64,000 nt of DNA from Fomes fomentarius (taxonomy: Eukaryota; Basidiomycota; Agaricomycetes; Polyporales; Polyporaceae), in contig JABYQN010000001.1 of assembly GCA_022606135.1 (NCBI GenBank), forward strand, positions 310,001 through 374,000, read 5' to 3'. Below are positions 44,872 through 58,003 of this stretch, piece after piece. A program made the translations under genes and the position numbers. Under the pieces are notes generated by a model. That model was not told the DNA's origin. It made no database searches and saw nothing but the letters and a program-made list of their open reading frames with translations. The first letter of the stretch is position 1; the number at the start of each line of letters is the position of its first letter.

Positions 44872-45651
44872 CTAAGGTCTCTTGGTGAGGTCGATACGTG
44901 GGAGCGGCAGCGGCGTACCCTCGAACTCTGCCCACCCGCCTCTCAACCCGATCTCCACGACGCGCTGCAGTATTCGCGCCAGCTCGTCGTGTCTGCGCAG
45001 GCACAGTCAGAGACTGCAGGAAGAGGCACTGCGGGGACATACGAGAATTGTAGCACGTACCGCATGGATTCCTCAGCCATACGCTCCTCGTGTTGTTTCG
45101 CAAGGGTGTCTAACCGCTTGTTCAGGCCGTTCACGCTCTCTTTGAGTTCCTCTAGCTGGTCATCCACCGCATCTCGCCGTTTTGTTGTACTTCGCGATGA
45201 CCGCCATGCCTCTCCTAAGATGAGCCCAACAGCAACTGTGAATAGGAAGCCCTCCGCGAGCGCGTTTGCCCCATTCTCGATTGCCCTGAACACCTTCATA
45301 AATCAATGTTCTTGCTCACAAAGGAGGTGACATACCTAGTCTCCGAGAGCGGGCGAACATGCTTGGCAGGCTCTCCAAGGAGGTTGGTCCGCATCCTCAC
45401 CTCCGTCTGGTACATTCCCTGTGCAAGCCCAACACAGACCGAGCGAAACCGCTCATGCCTTGATCACACAATGCGTTCAGAACGTGTCACCAATGCGCAC
45501 GCGATCAGAGAGGTACTCACTGCTTCGCTTGGACCTTGATTTGGTTGCTTATGGGTTTCGCTAGCGTCTTGCACCGTTCAGAGACGAGAAGTGCGAGCTA
45601 TCGCCTCGAACTCACTCGGATGAGAAGAGACGCGATCTTCGCCGTAGCCAT
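44872..45651 (-). CDS. OPA3-like mitochondrial protein
   Basis: Homologue of optic atrophy 3 (OPA3), a small mitochondrial membrane-associated protein of poorly known function. It starts MATAKIASLLIR, then TLAKPISNQIKVQAKQ, then HERFRSVCVGLAQGMYQTEV (the family core), PLSETR, AIENGANALAEGFLFTVAVG as the hydrophobic segment, and a coiled-coil with DQLEELKESVNGLNKRLDTL. It ends PRIDLTKRP. Five exons are spliced with consensus GT-AG sites, and the phase matches at each joint. Length is about 190 aa, normal for fungi. No damage seen. Confidence 0.85.
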
Positions 45652-46013
45652 TGTTGAGTGCGATATCCAAGAATATTGAGGTCAGAGGAGCACGGTGTAG
45701 AGCATAGCGAGCTGTCGAAGGACGTCCACCACGCAGCACGCTTGTCGTCGGTTCGGCCGAGCGGACACGTTCTCCCGGCGCAGTTGGGTCCCTCGAGCGC
45801 TCGAGCCTCTTGTCGTCTAACCACCACGAGCTTCATTTCTTGATATTTCTTGAGGCTTAGGCTGTAGCCAAGTTATTGTGGATTTACATTTCTGAACATT
45901 TAGGCTGAGAGCGAGATGGGTAATGGCGACTTGGTTAGTAGTTCTGTCGCGTCCGGATTGCCAGTATTGATGATCACCTCCAGCACGCCGAAGCTCCCTC
46001 TCCGGAGTATGAC
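45652..46013. other. Divergent intergenic region OPA3-like / DUF6697
   Basis: About 360 bases. No gene seen. Upstream coding sequence for the DUF6697 gene could extend into its right half if a further exon exists. Confidence 0.35.
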
Positions 46014-47885
46014 ATGGTTTTACGGCTCGAGCGACTTCGACTGCGAGAAGCTCTGAATGCGCGGGACGTTGCGGTTGCTCGTCTCGAAGAGGCATGCGTT
46101 TCCGTACGCGAGAAAAGCGCCGCATTAGATACCGTGCGAGAGGAGAAACTACAACTTCAGAAGCAACTGGATGCATCAAAAGAGAACTCCAACGGAGTGG
46201 GACTGTTGCCTAGATCAACCGCAGTGGGAAAGTTGTCGAAACACGCGGACTTTATCAAGCCTTTGGATGTGAGATTTGGGTCGTTGACGGTCTCGGATGA
46301 AGCTGGCGGGTGGAAAGAACATATCGACGGGGGCAGCAAGGTGCGTACGTGATTTTATGCGCTCTGGAAGTCACTTGGAGACGTTGTTTGCTATAGGAAG
46401 TCAACGCGAGCAACGATTCAACTCCGAGCCGAGTATTCAGGACGATGTATCCAACAAACATTGGTGTGCCCATCCTGCGAGACGTCCCGAATCCTATTGT
46501 CAACGCACCTGTACCGTCGTCAAGCCCGTTGGCTCCATATGTAGTTCCTAATGTCGATACGCCCGAATCTCCTTGGACGCCTTTTGAAGGGGAACGAAGA
46601 GTACGCATATCTCTAATCCGTCTCGTAATCTCCTTCATCTTGTCCGTCCAGGTCGAGCTGCCCACCATCAGTACTGCCGAGAAGATCGATACCAGATATG
46701 CTATCCTTGCGTCGCTGCCGCTCCCGTCTGATATACCGGAGGATTCGCTTACTCCGATCCTGATCCCTCCTCCCCATACCCTTCACGACTTCATCGGAAC
46801 AACATCAGGGGTACGTCATGCCATGATCTTGTAGGAACCAGGCTCATAGGCTCTTTGCAGCTGCTACGTTCGCAGTACGTCTTCAAGGCTCCCTACCGTG
46901 ACTCAGTCACCTCATATATTGCAGGTTGGGAAACTATCGCATCTTCCAGCAATCGACTACGACGTGGTGTCCCGAGCGCGAGGAGCATGGCTACTACTTA
47001 ACGCCCGTCTTCAAGTGCAGTACCAATCCGCGGGTCACTACCGCTCACAGGTGGTCTTCTGTCGACTTCGCACCCATACTGAACCATCCAACGGGTGAGC
47101 ATGGTCTTCTCTCATGCATGGGACGCGTCACTGCATAGCATGCACAGAGTGTTTCTACAACAAGGACGGAAAGTGGTACTACGCTGGGATCTACAAGTTT
47201 TTCCGCCTTGAGGACTTGTGCACCCAAGAGTGGGAATGCCTTTCGACCGAGGTGAGCCCTACACTGTTCCACACGTGACTTCCGTATCACAACGGCTGGC
47301 TTCTCTCTCCCTCGCCCCTCAATCGTCTTTACTACACGGCAGACCTCCCAAGCACTGATCAAAGAGACCCTCGCCGCGCGCAAGAACACCTCACCACAGA
47401 ACATCTACGAGACCAGCCAGCTCTACTCTGCCGGCGCACTCAAGGTTGCTTGTATCGGTCTTCAATGTATCGGCTTCAACAACACGCTGTACCGCAGTCT
47501 CCTGGAACACGCCGCTCTGTGCACACAGACGGGCAAGTGGCGTGCTCCCGCGGGTGGCTTTACTTCAGCTGGCCTCGGTCTCTCTCCTGGGCCCGGTCCT
47601 AGTCCTAGTCATGGCTCGGGTCCCAGTCATGGGCATGCAGCGACTTGGAGCCCTAACCTCAACCCTGGTGTGCATGGGCCCGGCAGCCCTGTAGCGCAGA
47701 GTAGTGCGGGCAATGTTGGCGTGATAGGACGTCCGTCTTCCTCTGGAGCTGGAGCTGGAGCTGGGCTCGTCCCTGGATTCGGATTTGGATCTACACTTGG
47801 GCAACTTCCGTCTCCTAACGTTCTTCTGCTTCAGCGCGGAACCCAGGATGTCTCGATGATCTCTGGCGAAGGAGCTATGACTTGA
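46014..47885 (+). CDS. DUF6697 domain protein
   Basis: Agaricomycete protein with a domain of unknown function (DUF6697). The N-terminal part is a coiled coil (RLERLRLREALNARDVAVAR and following Glu/Lys-rich residues). The middle is linker with SPWTPFEGERR. The domain spans about QLGNYRIFQQSTTTWCPERE, HGYYLTPVFKCSTNPRVTT, then FYNKDGKWYYAGIYKFFRLE and CTQEWECLSTE, and ends with YETSQLYSAGALKVACIGLQ and FNNTLYRSLLEHA. The tail is low-complexity Gly/Pro/Ser/His (GPGPSPSHGSGPSHGH). Seven exons are read with matching phases. The start at 46,014 is the first in-frame Met, but an upstream exon is possible. Function is unknown. Confidence 0.8.
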
Positions 47886-48032
47886 AAGCCTGCCTCGCAT
47901 AGCTCGTTCTCCAGGCAACAGACTCGATTGGGCAAATGGACTGGACTGGGGACTGTCTCTCTGATGTTAGGCTATCACGACTCGTTCGTACGAAGGACTA
48001 ATAGATGCGATGTGTTCATAGTTCCTACTCCG
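47886..48032. other. Short intergenic stretch
   Basis: No gene seen. 3' region of the DUF6697 gene. Confidence 0.3.
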
Positions 48033-49239
48033 TCACTCGCCTGTAAAATGACTGAATAGATGTATACGTACTGCCTCGTCGAGCTTACTATAACAACACA
48101 TTGGAGTGCGTGGTGCGCAGGACACTCGGGCCGGTTCGATTTCATCTATCGACAACGTCCCTTGGCAAGCTACCTCCTCCAGGCTGCATGACCATCCCGA
48201 CACAAACATATAGTCCGCCACCACCTCGTCGTCGTGTTCGTCGTTGGACGGCTGGTACAGAAAGAAGAGCATGTACGGAGTTACCGGTTTCGGTGATCCG
48301 TCACGGTAGCGCTGAGCTACTAAATGCGGCGTTTCCCACGTGGCCACAACCGAGCAGACAAAACTCCACAAAACTTCTTCGTCCGGCGGGTTCTCCCTTC
48401 TCTTCTTGCCCTGCTTCCAGCATGCTACGCGTCAAGCTTCACTTCAGTGATTCGCTGTAGCTCCATTTTGTGAGTACTATCTCTCATTGCGATCTCTGAT
48501 GAGAACGCTGCCGCCCCAGTCGTAGCCATGTGCTGTGACGAGAAGGCAGAGCATATAGCCAAACAATTTGCACTACTGAGCCTATCTCTTGTGTCGTGTC
48601 GCCAGTGAGGGTCGCACAGGATATTGATCATCTCTTCATATAGCATATATCTTTCCCGTCGCTCGTCACCTTCAAGTTTATACATTATCTGGTGAGTTTT
48701 GCACTCATTTCTTTTGGCTGTACGCAAGTCCAAGCTCCTCCGGATGATCCCCAACCGAATGCAATTAGGAAGTGCCGTCTGAGAGCCGTTTCCTCTGGAA
48801 GCTGGCAGCTGTCGAGACGCGGTTCTCTGATCCTGCTCTATGCCCTCACCCCCGTCGTTAGGTTGACTTATGATCTTCTCTCCTCATACAGGAAATGGAG
48901 CGGTGCCTCTACGATGAACCATCCGACTCCCTTGCGACTCCGTATAGCAAGGTGGGATCCCGCCCGTATGCTGCTTCACAGTGCAAACACCGAGCTTGCT
49001 ACCCGACTCCTGCAATCGCAAGTAAACAACACCTGGGTCCGTGAGCATGGGGGCCTTTGGGCAGGCGGCTCGGTCAAGAGGCTGGAAATATGTTGGATTA
49101 GTATCAGTTCAACGGGAAGACGGTGAGCCCTTTGCCGGCTTGTACTGGTAGCTAGACATACCGGATGTCTGTCGTGCTCCCAAGAGCAATTCTTGTGTCG
49201 TCCTAGTAGGTCATGGTGGCAGAATCGCTTGTGACGCAT
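48033..49239 (-). other. Possible multi-exon gene, unresolved
   Basis: Three minus-strand stretches look protein-like: LPVELILIQHISSLLTEPP near 49,100 (resembling the start of an F-box), MYKLEGDERRERYMLYEEM at about 48,660, and SPKPVTPYMLFFLYQPSNDE at about 48,270. I cannot join them with good splice sites or name a domain. It could be a decayed F-box gene or a real gene with unrecognised exons. Plus-strand frames here are antisense. Confidence 0.25.
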
Positions 49240-49523
49240 AGTTTATGTACCCGGCGAAGTCGTACGGTAGTCTAGAGCATGTTAAAAGTCGTTCTATGAG
49301 TGTCAATCCGTGTATAGCACTAGTACTGTATCCCGTCAATCGAATAGACTAGTGACGTAACTCCATTCATCACTAAGATTGCTTATCATGTTACCAACGT
49401 TACTTAATTGGATTATTGACCCAAGATTGGAGAACCATGCGTAATAGGCGTCTATTACGCTATTCTGCTTGACCCTGGACCGCGACTCAGTCCGCTCATC
49501 ACTGACGACGACGCCGACGACTC
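49240..49523. other. Upstream region of Cin1-like gene
   Basis: About 280 bases, AT-rich compared with neighbours. No clear TATA box. Confidence 0.3.
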
Positions 49524-52500
49524 ATGGCGCAATGGGGACAAGGGCAGGGTTATCAGTATCCCATGCAGACGGGGTATAACCCCCAACAATTCCAACAGAT
49601 TCCGACGCAACCAACTGGCTTTCCTGGTCAGCGTCCTGGATTTCAGCAGCCTCAACCGACTGGATTCCCTGGTCAGCAAGGATTCCAGCAGCCTCAGCAA
49701 TCTGGGTTCCCGCAGACCCAGGGGTTCCAACAACCCCAGCAGACTGGATTCCCCGCACAACAGCTACAGCCTCAGCCGACAGGATATCCTGGACAGCAGT
49801 TACAGTTACAACCCCAGCCGACAGGCTTTGCTGGCTCGGGCTTCCAGCAGCGCGCCCCACCGCCCCCCGTACCTCCTATTCCTTCACAATATCAACAGCA
49901 TCCATCTCAACAGAATGTCCAGACGAGCAGCTTCCTCAGCGCGCAGCAGCCTGTCAATCGTTTCATGAGCAGCTCCCCTGGTCTGTCTCCACTCTCTGCG
50001 CAGCCGACAGGGTTCCCTGGAGGCGGAGGCTTGCGCCCCCTCGTACCGCAAGCGACGGGCTTTGTAGACCCGAGGTTGCAGATGATGACGAGCACCTTCC
50101 TACCTGCCAACACTTCCGCTCCTTACAACGCCGCAGGCCTGCCTCAGTTTCAGCAACAGCAGAGTGGCTTCAATCTCCAGCAATCGTTCCAACAGCACAA
50201 TCAGGCCCAGCGCGGTAGCGCAGCCCCCAGGGTTCCTTGGGCACTGTCGAAAGCGGAGAAGAAGAATTACGATCAGATTTTCCGGGCTTGGGACTCGCAG
50301 GGCACAGGTTTCATCAATGGTCAGACTGCACTGGAGGTATTCGGGCAGAGTGGGCTGGATAGGAACGATCTTGCTAAGATATGGTGAGTGCACTCGTCTT
50401 GCGTGCCTGGACTAGTCATTTAATGCGTAATGCGGTACAAGGGCTCTCGCCGACGTGGACAATCGAGGAAAACTCAATCTGGCCGAGTTCCATGTCGCGA
50501 TGGGTCTCATCTACCGCAGTATGTGCATCTTTCGTTGCCTTCGGATTTCGTCCTGAGCTCGATCGGCAGAGTTGAACGGGAACGAGATACCCGAGGTCCT
50601 CCCGCAAGAATTGGTCCCACCCTCTCACCGCGACCTTGAGTCCTCCGTTGACGTGCTCAAGGATATCCTGAAGAATGATACTCGCGCTCGTTCACCTGCT
50701 GGCCCAGATTCTGGTCCTATCTCGTACCAGCGGGAGCACTCCTTGTATAGCAATGCGGCTGGCGCAGGTGGACGGAAGGATGCAACTGTCTACAAGTTCA
50801 AAGATGACGAGGCTCCGGCTGGTGGTTTCTACCAGCCTCGCTCTCGACACGTGGACCGTTCTGCAATCCGTACTACGAGCGAGACTGCGAGTCCCGCTGC
50901 AGACCTTGACGATATCAAGCGTGAGCTGGACAACACCTCGAAGATGCTCGACCGGGTTGTGGAGGCAGATGCATCTCGTACGGCTGAAGACGACGCCCTT
51001 GCCCGAGAGATGGCGGACCTCCGTGCCCGCATCAGAAGAGTGAACGACGATCTTGCTCAAGTATCATCCGGTCCCCGCAGCGCGGCCAAGGATGAAGAGC
51101 GCCGTCGGCTTGACCGTGAGCTCATGGACCTCAGACACAGCAAATTGCCTGACCTCGAGCGAAGGATAGAGGACCGCGAAGCTCGTCGGGAGCGCGAGAA
51201 ACGCGAATGGACGCGCGAGCGGGATCGTCGCAATGAACGCCATGGCCGTTACGATGACCGAGACGATCGTTACTCGTCCTCTCGCTACGACCGTGATCGC
51301 GATTACGACAGGCCGAGAAGTGCGTACGATCGCGACGACCGAGGCAGGGACGACCGCGACAGCTATCGTGACACAGACCGCAATTATGACCGCGACCGGC
51401 CATACTCAAGCAATCGGGATCGCGATTACGATCGTCCTCGCAGCCCGCCTGCTGCGCGCGAACCAGCCCCGCCACCACCGCCGCCGCCAGCTACTTCAAG
51501 TGCAAGTGCACGTTCTCCGCCCCCGCCGCCGTCGACCCAGAAGAAGGTACTGACTTCTGCGGAGCGCACTGCCCTTGCACAGCAGCGCATACGAGAGCGT
51601 ATGGCCGCGCTTGGTGTTGTCGCACCTTCGCCTTCACCAACGATTGACACCACTGTCGAAGACCGGCTTGCGCAGGAGAAAAGGGAAGCGGAAGAGAAAG
51701 CTAGGCAGGCAGAGCTCGAGGTAGAGAACCGCGAGCGACTACGTAGAGAGCGTCTCGAGGGCGAGAAGGCGATCAAGGAGGGCAAGACTCCCACTTCTCC
51801 GAGCACAGCGTCGGCCCCAGCTGCGCCTGCTGTTCCTACGCCGGCCCCTGCTCCCCCACCTACTGCGAAGGCGAAACCACCTGCCCCACCTCCTCCAAGG
51901 AAAAGTGCTCCACCGCGTCCGCCCGCACACCGTGCCCCTCCAGCTGCTCCTGCGCCTCCTGTCTCCGCTCCAGCGCCCCCAGCTCCCCCCACCGTACCTG
52001 CCGTAGACCCTGAGGAAGAGGCCATCCGTGCTCGAGAAGAGCAGCTGCGGAAGACACGCGAGGAACGCCTTGCGCGGCTCAAGCAGCTGGAAAGGGAGGA
52101 AGAGGAAGCGCGTTTGGCGGAGCAGCAGTACGAGGCCCGCCGCCGCATGCTCTCGGAACAGGCCCAACAAAGGAACACCCCGCCTGTCTCTACTCCGCCA
52201 GTAGTTGCTGCACCTCCTCCTGCACCCCCTGCGCCTCCCGCTCACACGGCGCCGCAGCCTCCAGTTGTTCCAGCTGCACCTCCGCCGCCGCCCGCTCCGC
52301 CGGCCCCGCCCGTCGTTAGCCCTCCGGCCTCTACAGCGTCGTCCGACAAGTCGACGAATCCGTTCAGTCGGATGGTGAAGGAGGGTGCAAGTGTTGCATC
52401 TTCTCCTGCACCTGCACCCCCTGCAACGGGAAGTCACAATCCGTTCTTCAAGAGCCAGGCGGCGGCTTCCCCTGCCGCGCCTCCGTTCCCCCAGTCATCG

Positions 52501-55500
52501 GCTAGCCCAGCTCCTCCTGCAGTTAAGACGCTGTACCACACCGCCCCTGCAGACGACGACGATGATTGGGACGACGTCAAAGAGAAGGAAGACGAAGACA
52601 GTAGCGAGGACGAACTCGATTCATCCAGTCAAGCACGAAACAAGCTCGCTCAACAGCTCTTTGGCAGCCTTATTCCGCCCTCGAGGCCTCAGTCCGCGGC
52701 TGCGTCAGGTCCTGTGGCGAGGACGTCCGAGCCCTCTTCTCCGGCGCCCCCACCACCGCCGCCGCCGCCGTCTGCTCCGCCTATGACTATGAATACAAAC
52801 ACTTTCACTAACGACATCCCAGCGCCTCCACCACCACCACCTGCGCCTGGTGCGCCTCCAGCACCCCCAGCACCCGCTGCTATTGCCGTCACGCCAACTC
52901 CCAGTGGTGACCGCGGCGCATTGCTCAACGCCATCCAGGCAGGGAGGAAATTGAGGAAGGCCCAGACGAACGATCGCAGTGCCGCACCGGTATCTGGAAA
53001 AGTCATCGGGGACACTGCGCCCCCTGCACACATCAACGCTGCACCCCGCGCACCTTCTCCTCCCGCGCCGGCGCCTGAACCCGTGGCGCTGCCACCGTTG
53101 GAAACCCCGAGGAACAGCAATCGTGAGTCTGTCGATTGGTTTGCGGGCCTGGCTGCTGAGGGAGCAGCACTTCAACGTCACCCGTCGGAACCTTTGCCGC
53201 CTACAGTGGAGGAAGTCGAAGACATCCCCACTGCCGTTCCGGAGATTCAGGTTGAGGGTTCGGACGATAATGCGCTTGCGGATGTGGACCATGGTACCGG
53301 TGAGTGCGGGACAACATTGTTTAGTCAGAGTTCCGTGTTGATGATTCGCAGAGTATCGTGTGCGCTCGCTCTATGCGTACGAGGCCCAGCGTCCTGAAGA
53401 ATTGAGTAAGTCTGCTGATGTTCAAAACCTAGCATTGGTCGCTGACCATCTGATACAGGCTTCGGTGAGAGCCTGGTTCTCACTGCCCACCCGTCGAAGT
53501 CTGGTGGCGATTGGTGGTACGGAACGGTCGTTCGCGACGGCAAGACCGGTTTCTTCCCCAAAACCTACGTGGAGCAAGTCACTCCAGGTTAGTAGACGCA
53601 GTCGGTGACCTTACCATGGCATGCTCACATTTCATTACAGCGATCGCTCACGCACTCTACGACTACAACGGAAGCAATGCTGATGAATTGCCGTTCTCGG
53701 AAGGAGACCAGTTGACAATCGTCGATAGATCAGATGCTGATTGGTGGAAAGCGGAACAAGGCGGGGTGGTGTTCATCGTGCCCGCTGCGTACCTCGCGCT
53801 TGCAGATGGTTAGTCCGTCATTCTGTCGTCTCTTCCCGGCCTGTTGTTCACGTTGCCGGCAGGCTGAAGTGTCTCATGTTTTTCTTTGCATGTATCTCTC
53901 GATTGAATCTCGAACAATAACAAACTCTCGAACCGTCGTCACATCCGATAGTAGTTGTGACCGCGCCCACACCTCAGACAGCAGATCTTCCCCGGCCCGT
54001 GGACATGACGAGTGCGAGCGGGGAAGTTCCCACTGCCAGCGCAAGTCATTCTCATGCCGATCCACAGAGCAAGGCACCAGAGAATGATGATGATGACGGC
54101 GATGAATCGGATTCCGACTATGTGACCGCGAGTGAATCAGAGTCTGATGATACTGATCAGGATGAACAGGATGAGGAGACTCGCCGTCGCGAACGGGAGG
54201 CTCGAGCTGCCGAACGTCAGAGAGTGCTTCAGGCAGCTGGACTCATCATCAAGGAAGAGTCTCAGCCTCCTCCACGCCCCGCTAGATCGCGGGGTCGTCG
54301 GAGACCGCCCGCACCAGCTGTGCCTGAACGTTCACCGAAGCTTCCGTCGTCCCCGCACAAGGAGCTCCCACCCGTGCCCGACTCTGAATCGCCGAACAAC
54401 TCACTAAGGCTGGACGATGCGTTCGAACGCTATGAGGCCTTCAGACAGAGCCATCTCTCAATGAACCGGCTGTCGATGGCGTCCGTTGACAGCAGCCTGT
54501 CTGTGTCGACGAGCCCAACGGCACCGTCGTTTGTGGCTATGACTCCCACAACCTCGGAGCCTGGGGAATCTCGGTCGCATTCTTCGTCATTCCTGCATTT
54601 CTTCGGGAGGAGCCGAACGCCTGCGAATGACGGGGAGGCACCATCCACACGACCTGTCATCTCCGCTCCGATCTTGCAAAGGGAGCCGTCGCCCTCCCCG
54701 GAAGCGGACGCGGCTTTCGGATCGGTGCGTGCCCACTCAACGACGGCTATTGCTATGATTCACATCTGACCCGCGCTACCAGTCGTGGGCGAGCTTGGTC
54801 GACAAATCTGCGCTGGAGGAGATACCCTCTGGGGAGCGTCGTCGCCAAGAGGTGCGTGGTTGTGAAGACGTTGGCAGGTAGCGGGAGGATCCTCACCACG
54901 ATCGAATGCATACAGGCCATCTTCGAGCTCATTGTCACGGAAGCTGCGTACATTCGAGACTTGCAGCTCATCGTAGAGGTACGGCGGTTCTGTTCTTCTG
55001 TCTGAGGCGCAGCGGTCACTGAGGGATGTGACCAGCATTTCTACGCGAATGTGTACTCGCTCCTCGATGAGAAAGCGAGGACGGTCGTCTTTGCGAACGT
55101 GGAGGATATCCTGCTGATGAACACCGTATGTGTTTCATTCATGTGCGGATACTCTATTTCTCATCTTGCGTTTCAACAGACCTTCTTGAGCTCTCTCGAA
55201 GAGAGACAGAAGGATTGTCGCTTGTACATTGACAGAATCGGTGACATCCTGAAGACCAGCATGGCAAATCTGGGCGTCTACATGGTCTGTTCGGATGTTC
55301 CTGATATCTCACATGCTCTCTTCAATCGTATCTCATCTACAGGACTACTGCGTCAATCAAGCCACTGCCATAAAGGTGCTTCAGTCTCTACGACAATCAA
55401 ATCCCGAGTTGTCGGCCTGTCTCCAGGTATTCCTGTCCAGTCGCAATGTCTGATCGGCGGTGCTTACAGTCTACTAGCGTTTGCGAGATGATCCCACTGC

Positions 55501-56384
55501 GAGAAACCTAGATCTGTCGAGCTATCTGCTTGTTCCCAGTGCGTCACGGTCGTTTCCATGACCGTTTGAGCGTGTCTGACGTAGTGTGCAGTGCAACGAA
55601 TTACCAGGTATCCTCTGCTGTACAAACAGGCAAGTTTGGCCCCAGTGACAGCTCTTCACCGTGGCAATACTGAAATCTCGTAGATCATTCACTACACCGA
55701 AGCTGGAGAGGATCGCGACGACATTGAACAGGCACAGCACATTGCTCAGAAGGTCCTTGAACATATCAACGAGACAATCCGCGAGCAAGAGGGCAGAGAG
55801 CGCCTCAAAGAGATCTCTAGGGATCTTTGGGTTGGGCAAGGGTAAGTCTTCAAACATCTATTCAAATAATGTAGGCTTCAACAACTTTCCCAGACGTCTG
55901 GATCTTACTGCGCCGACGAGGTACATGGGCTCAAGAAAGCTTCTGAAGGAAGGCGTCCTCTTGAAAGCGAAGAGCGGACGCAAACTACGCGCCTTCCTGT
56001 GCAACGACATATTGGTGCTAACAGAAGATGCCACCAAGTCGCTGTATCGCATGGTATGTCCTTGGCCAGTATCAAAAAAGCTCGCATTCGACTCAATTCT
56101 ATCACATAGCCACTCTCGCTCGCCGAAGTAGAGGTTCGCGAAGCGTCAGGAGGGCGAGGTGCGTTTGGGTCTCTCGTCCATGACATATATTTCCACGTGC
56201 TGATCGACCGCCCCCAGATGATCTTGCGTTCCAACTCGCCGTGGCGTATCCGCGAGGTGGTGACGTTGTTGCCCTACGAGCGACAAGTGCTCGTGATTGC
56301 CAGCTATGGATGCAGGTCATCCACAACGCGAGCAAACGGTGTCGTGAAGCGCAGCGTCGGGCTACGAGAAGATCGCGTGGTTGA
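49524..56384 (+). CDS. CIN1: Cin1/intersectin-like endocytic scaffold and RhoGEF
   Basis: Large multidomain protein (about 1,900 aa) resembling Cryptococcus Cin1 and animal intersectin, linking endocytosis to actin. Parts in order: Gln-rich repeats with QPTGFPGQ (49,530-50,060); an EH domain (ALSKAEKKNYDQIFRAWDSQ through LADVDNRGKLNLAEFHVAMG); a coiled coil; a mixed-charge Arg/Asp/Tyr-rich run (51,200-51,440); long Pro/Ala tracts; a WH2-like actin motif (ALLNAIQAGRKLRK); two SH3 domains (VRSLYAYEAQRPEEL; AHALYDYNGSNADELPFSEG with DADWWKAEQGG); an acidic linker; a DH domain (ELIVTEAAYIRDLQLIVE; LVPMQRITRYPLLYKQ); and a PH domain (KEGVLLKAKSGRKLRAFLCN). It ends soon after PH with no C2 domain seen. 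At least 15 short introns are needed, one with a GC donor after YKQ. All joints keep phase. Confidence 0.88.
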
Positions 56385-57108
56385 GGTGACTTCGAACACT
56401 GGCTTTCGTCCGGACATCTCGTTACTGCATCATCTAGGCATTGGCAGCTCGTAGTATCGTATGAAATCATATAATTCAATCCTTCTGAATGCACTTTTAC
56501 CGGCCCCTTCCTCGCCTGTCGGCGTGTCGTGACCATCACCTCTTGCTTAAGGCCTTTGTGATAATGAGTATCAACGGCTTTGTATTGTTTGTGATAGATC
56601 ACGGCTACGTACGGGTTGAGGAGTGCGTTTGAAATCCCTCGCCGAGGTCAGAGGTGTAAAGAGCCGCAAGACGCTCAATGTGTGTGGGCTGTCTGCGGTG
56701 AAACACATGTACTAGGTCGTTTGTTGTAGAGCTTGTAGGTGCATAGCAATGGCACAACCACTCTTGCACACCGAAAGGGACAACGGTCCGAAGCAACAGC
56801 ACAAGAGTATTCGAAGCCGCGCACATATCCATCCATTGTGCACTGACACAATGGACGCTAAAGGTTCATGATCTCAGCCCATGCTGCATAAAAAGCTGAG
56901 GACCACATCAGGCACTCTACAGCTACTCCATCGTATTCACACTTCATCCCATTCCACACCAATCCAGCATCATCAGCATGAGCACCCTGCCCCCAGCGCG
57001 CCTCAGTCCAACGAGGCAGTAGAACGAGACGACGCAGGGTGAGCGAGACGAGTTTTGCTGCATGCGCGCGATGTACCGGGTGTCTGACTGAGGTACTGCA
57101 GACCGGTT
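56385..57108. other. Intergenic and 5' region of small coiled-coil gene
   Basis: About 720 bases. No gene seen. The right part may hold a 5' non-coding exon (donor near 57,040, acceptor near 57,101). Confidence 0.35.
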
Positions 57109-57478
57109 ATGTCCCAGAATATCACCGAAGGAAACACGGCGGACGGTGCTCCCGAAGCTCAGGCTGCTCAAGGCTCCAATGCCTCTGAGTGTGAGTGCTC
57201 AACAACATGATCTGTGCAGAGTCCAGCTAACGGTCCGTATAGTGGACATGTCCGTCGCCGATCTCGCGCGGTTTGCTCGAGAGATGCGAGAGGAGAGCGC
57301 GGCTCGGAACGCGGCTAGAATGGCGCGAGTCGAACAAATGGAGGCACGGCTCCAAGTGCTGGTGCGCAGTTGGGCGGCAATGACGAAGGAGTTGGACCTT
57401 CTCAAGGAGGTGGTCTGCGACCTGGTGTGTGATTCAGCGAATGGTAGCCTGAGCGGACTGTGTACGATTGCGATGTGA
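57109..57478 (+). CDS. Small coiled-coil protein, hypothetical
   Basis: Two exons joined by a short GT-AG intron (about 57,191-57,241). The protein starts MSQNITEGNTADGAPEAQAA, continues MSVADLARFAREMREESAAR and a helical heptad-like stretch (MARVEQMEARLQVLVRSW), and ends CDSANGSLSGLCTIAM. It is about 105 aa. The middle is very likely a coiled coil. There is no signal peptide. I do not recognise a family. An open frame continues upstream through the intron-like joint at 57,040-57,101 but has no ATG, so the start here is the best choice. Confidence 0.5.
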
Positions 57479-58003
57479 GAAGAGATGTATCAGTGGCGAC
57501 GGATGCCCATGTCTTGCGCTTGTCGGTGACAATGCTAGAGGTCAATGTAAGAGCACGATCGAGAGCCAGGAGGTGGTATATGTGTCTCACTTAGTGTCCG
57601 AACACCAACGCCATGGCCACGGCGGCCTTACCTCAACTTTGCGGACGCGAGTGTCAGAAAACACGCGTTGGTCTCATACTCGGACCGTTCCACCTCCTCT
57701 GTCCAGGATATCGAGCGATAGTTGGTATGGGATACGCCTTGAAAACGGCCGCGTCAACACGCAGTCATCTAGAGGGACCCTTTCAGGTCATGTGCATCAT
57801 GTACCAAACACGAAGACGTACCTAATATATACACTGCGATAGCAAGGGATAGAGAGAAACGGGCACCAGTCAATAGACAAAAGCAGGAAAGCATTGCGAA
57901 CACCGAAAGCAAGCTCGAAGCACACCTGGAGCGTTGTAAAGTTAGGAGAAAGCGGAGACAAGTACATGCATCCGATAGCGCCTCACCTTGTCCCTCTCTG
58001 TTA
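57479..58003. other. Intergenic before kinase-like gene
   Basis: No gene seen. 3' regions of two converging genes. Confidence 0.35.

Noticed and set aside
51426..53292. Long minus-strand frames (up to 250 codons) inside the Cin1-like gene
   Set aside because: They are antisense shadows of Pro/Ala-rich GC-biased coding sequence, giving Gly/Ser/Arg low-complexity products.
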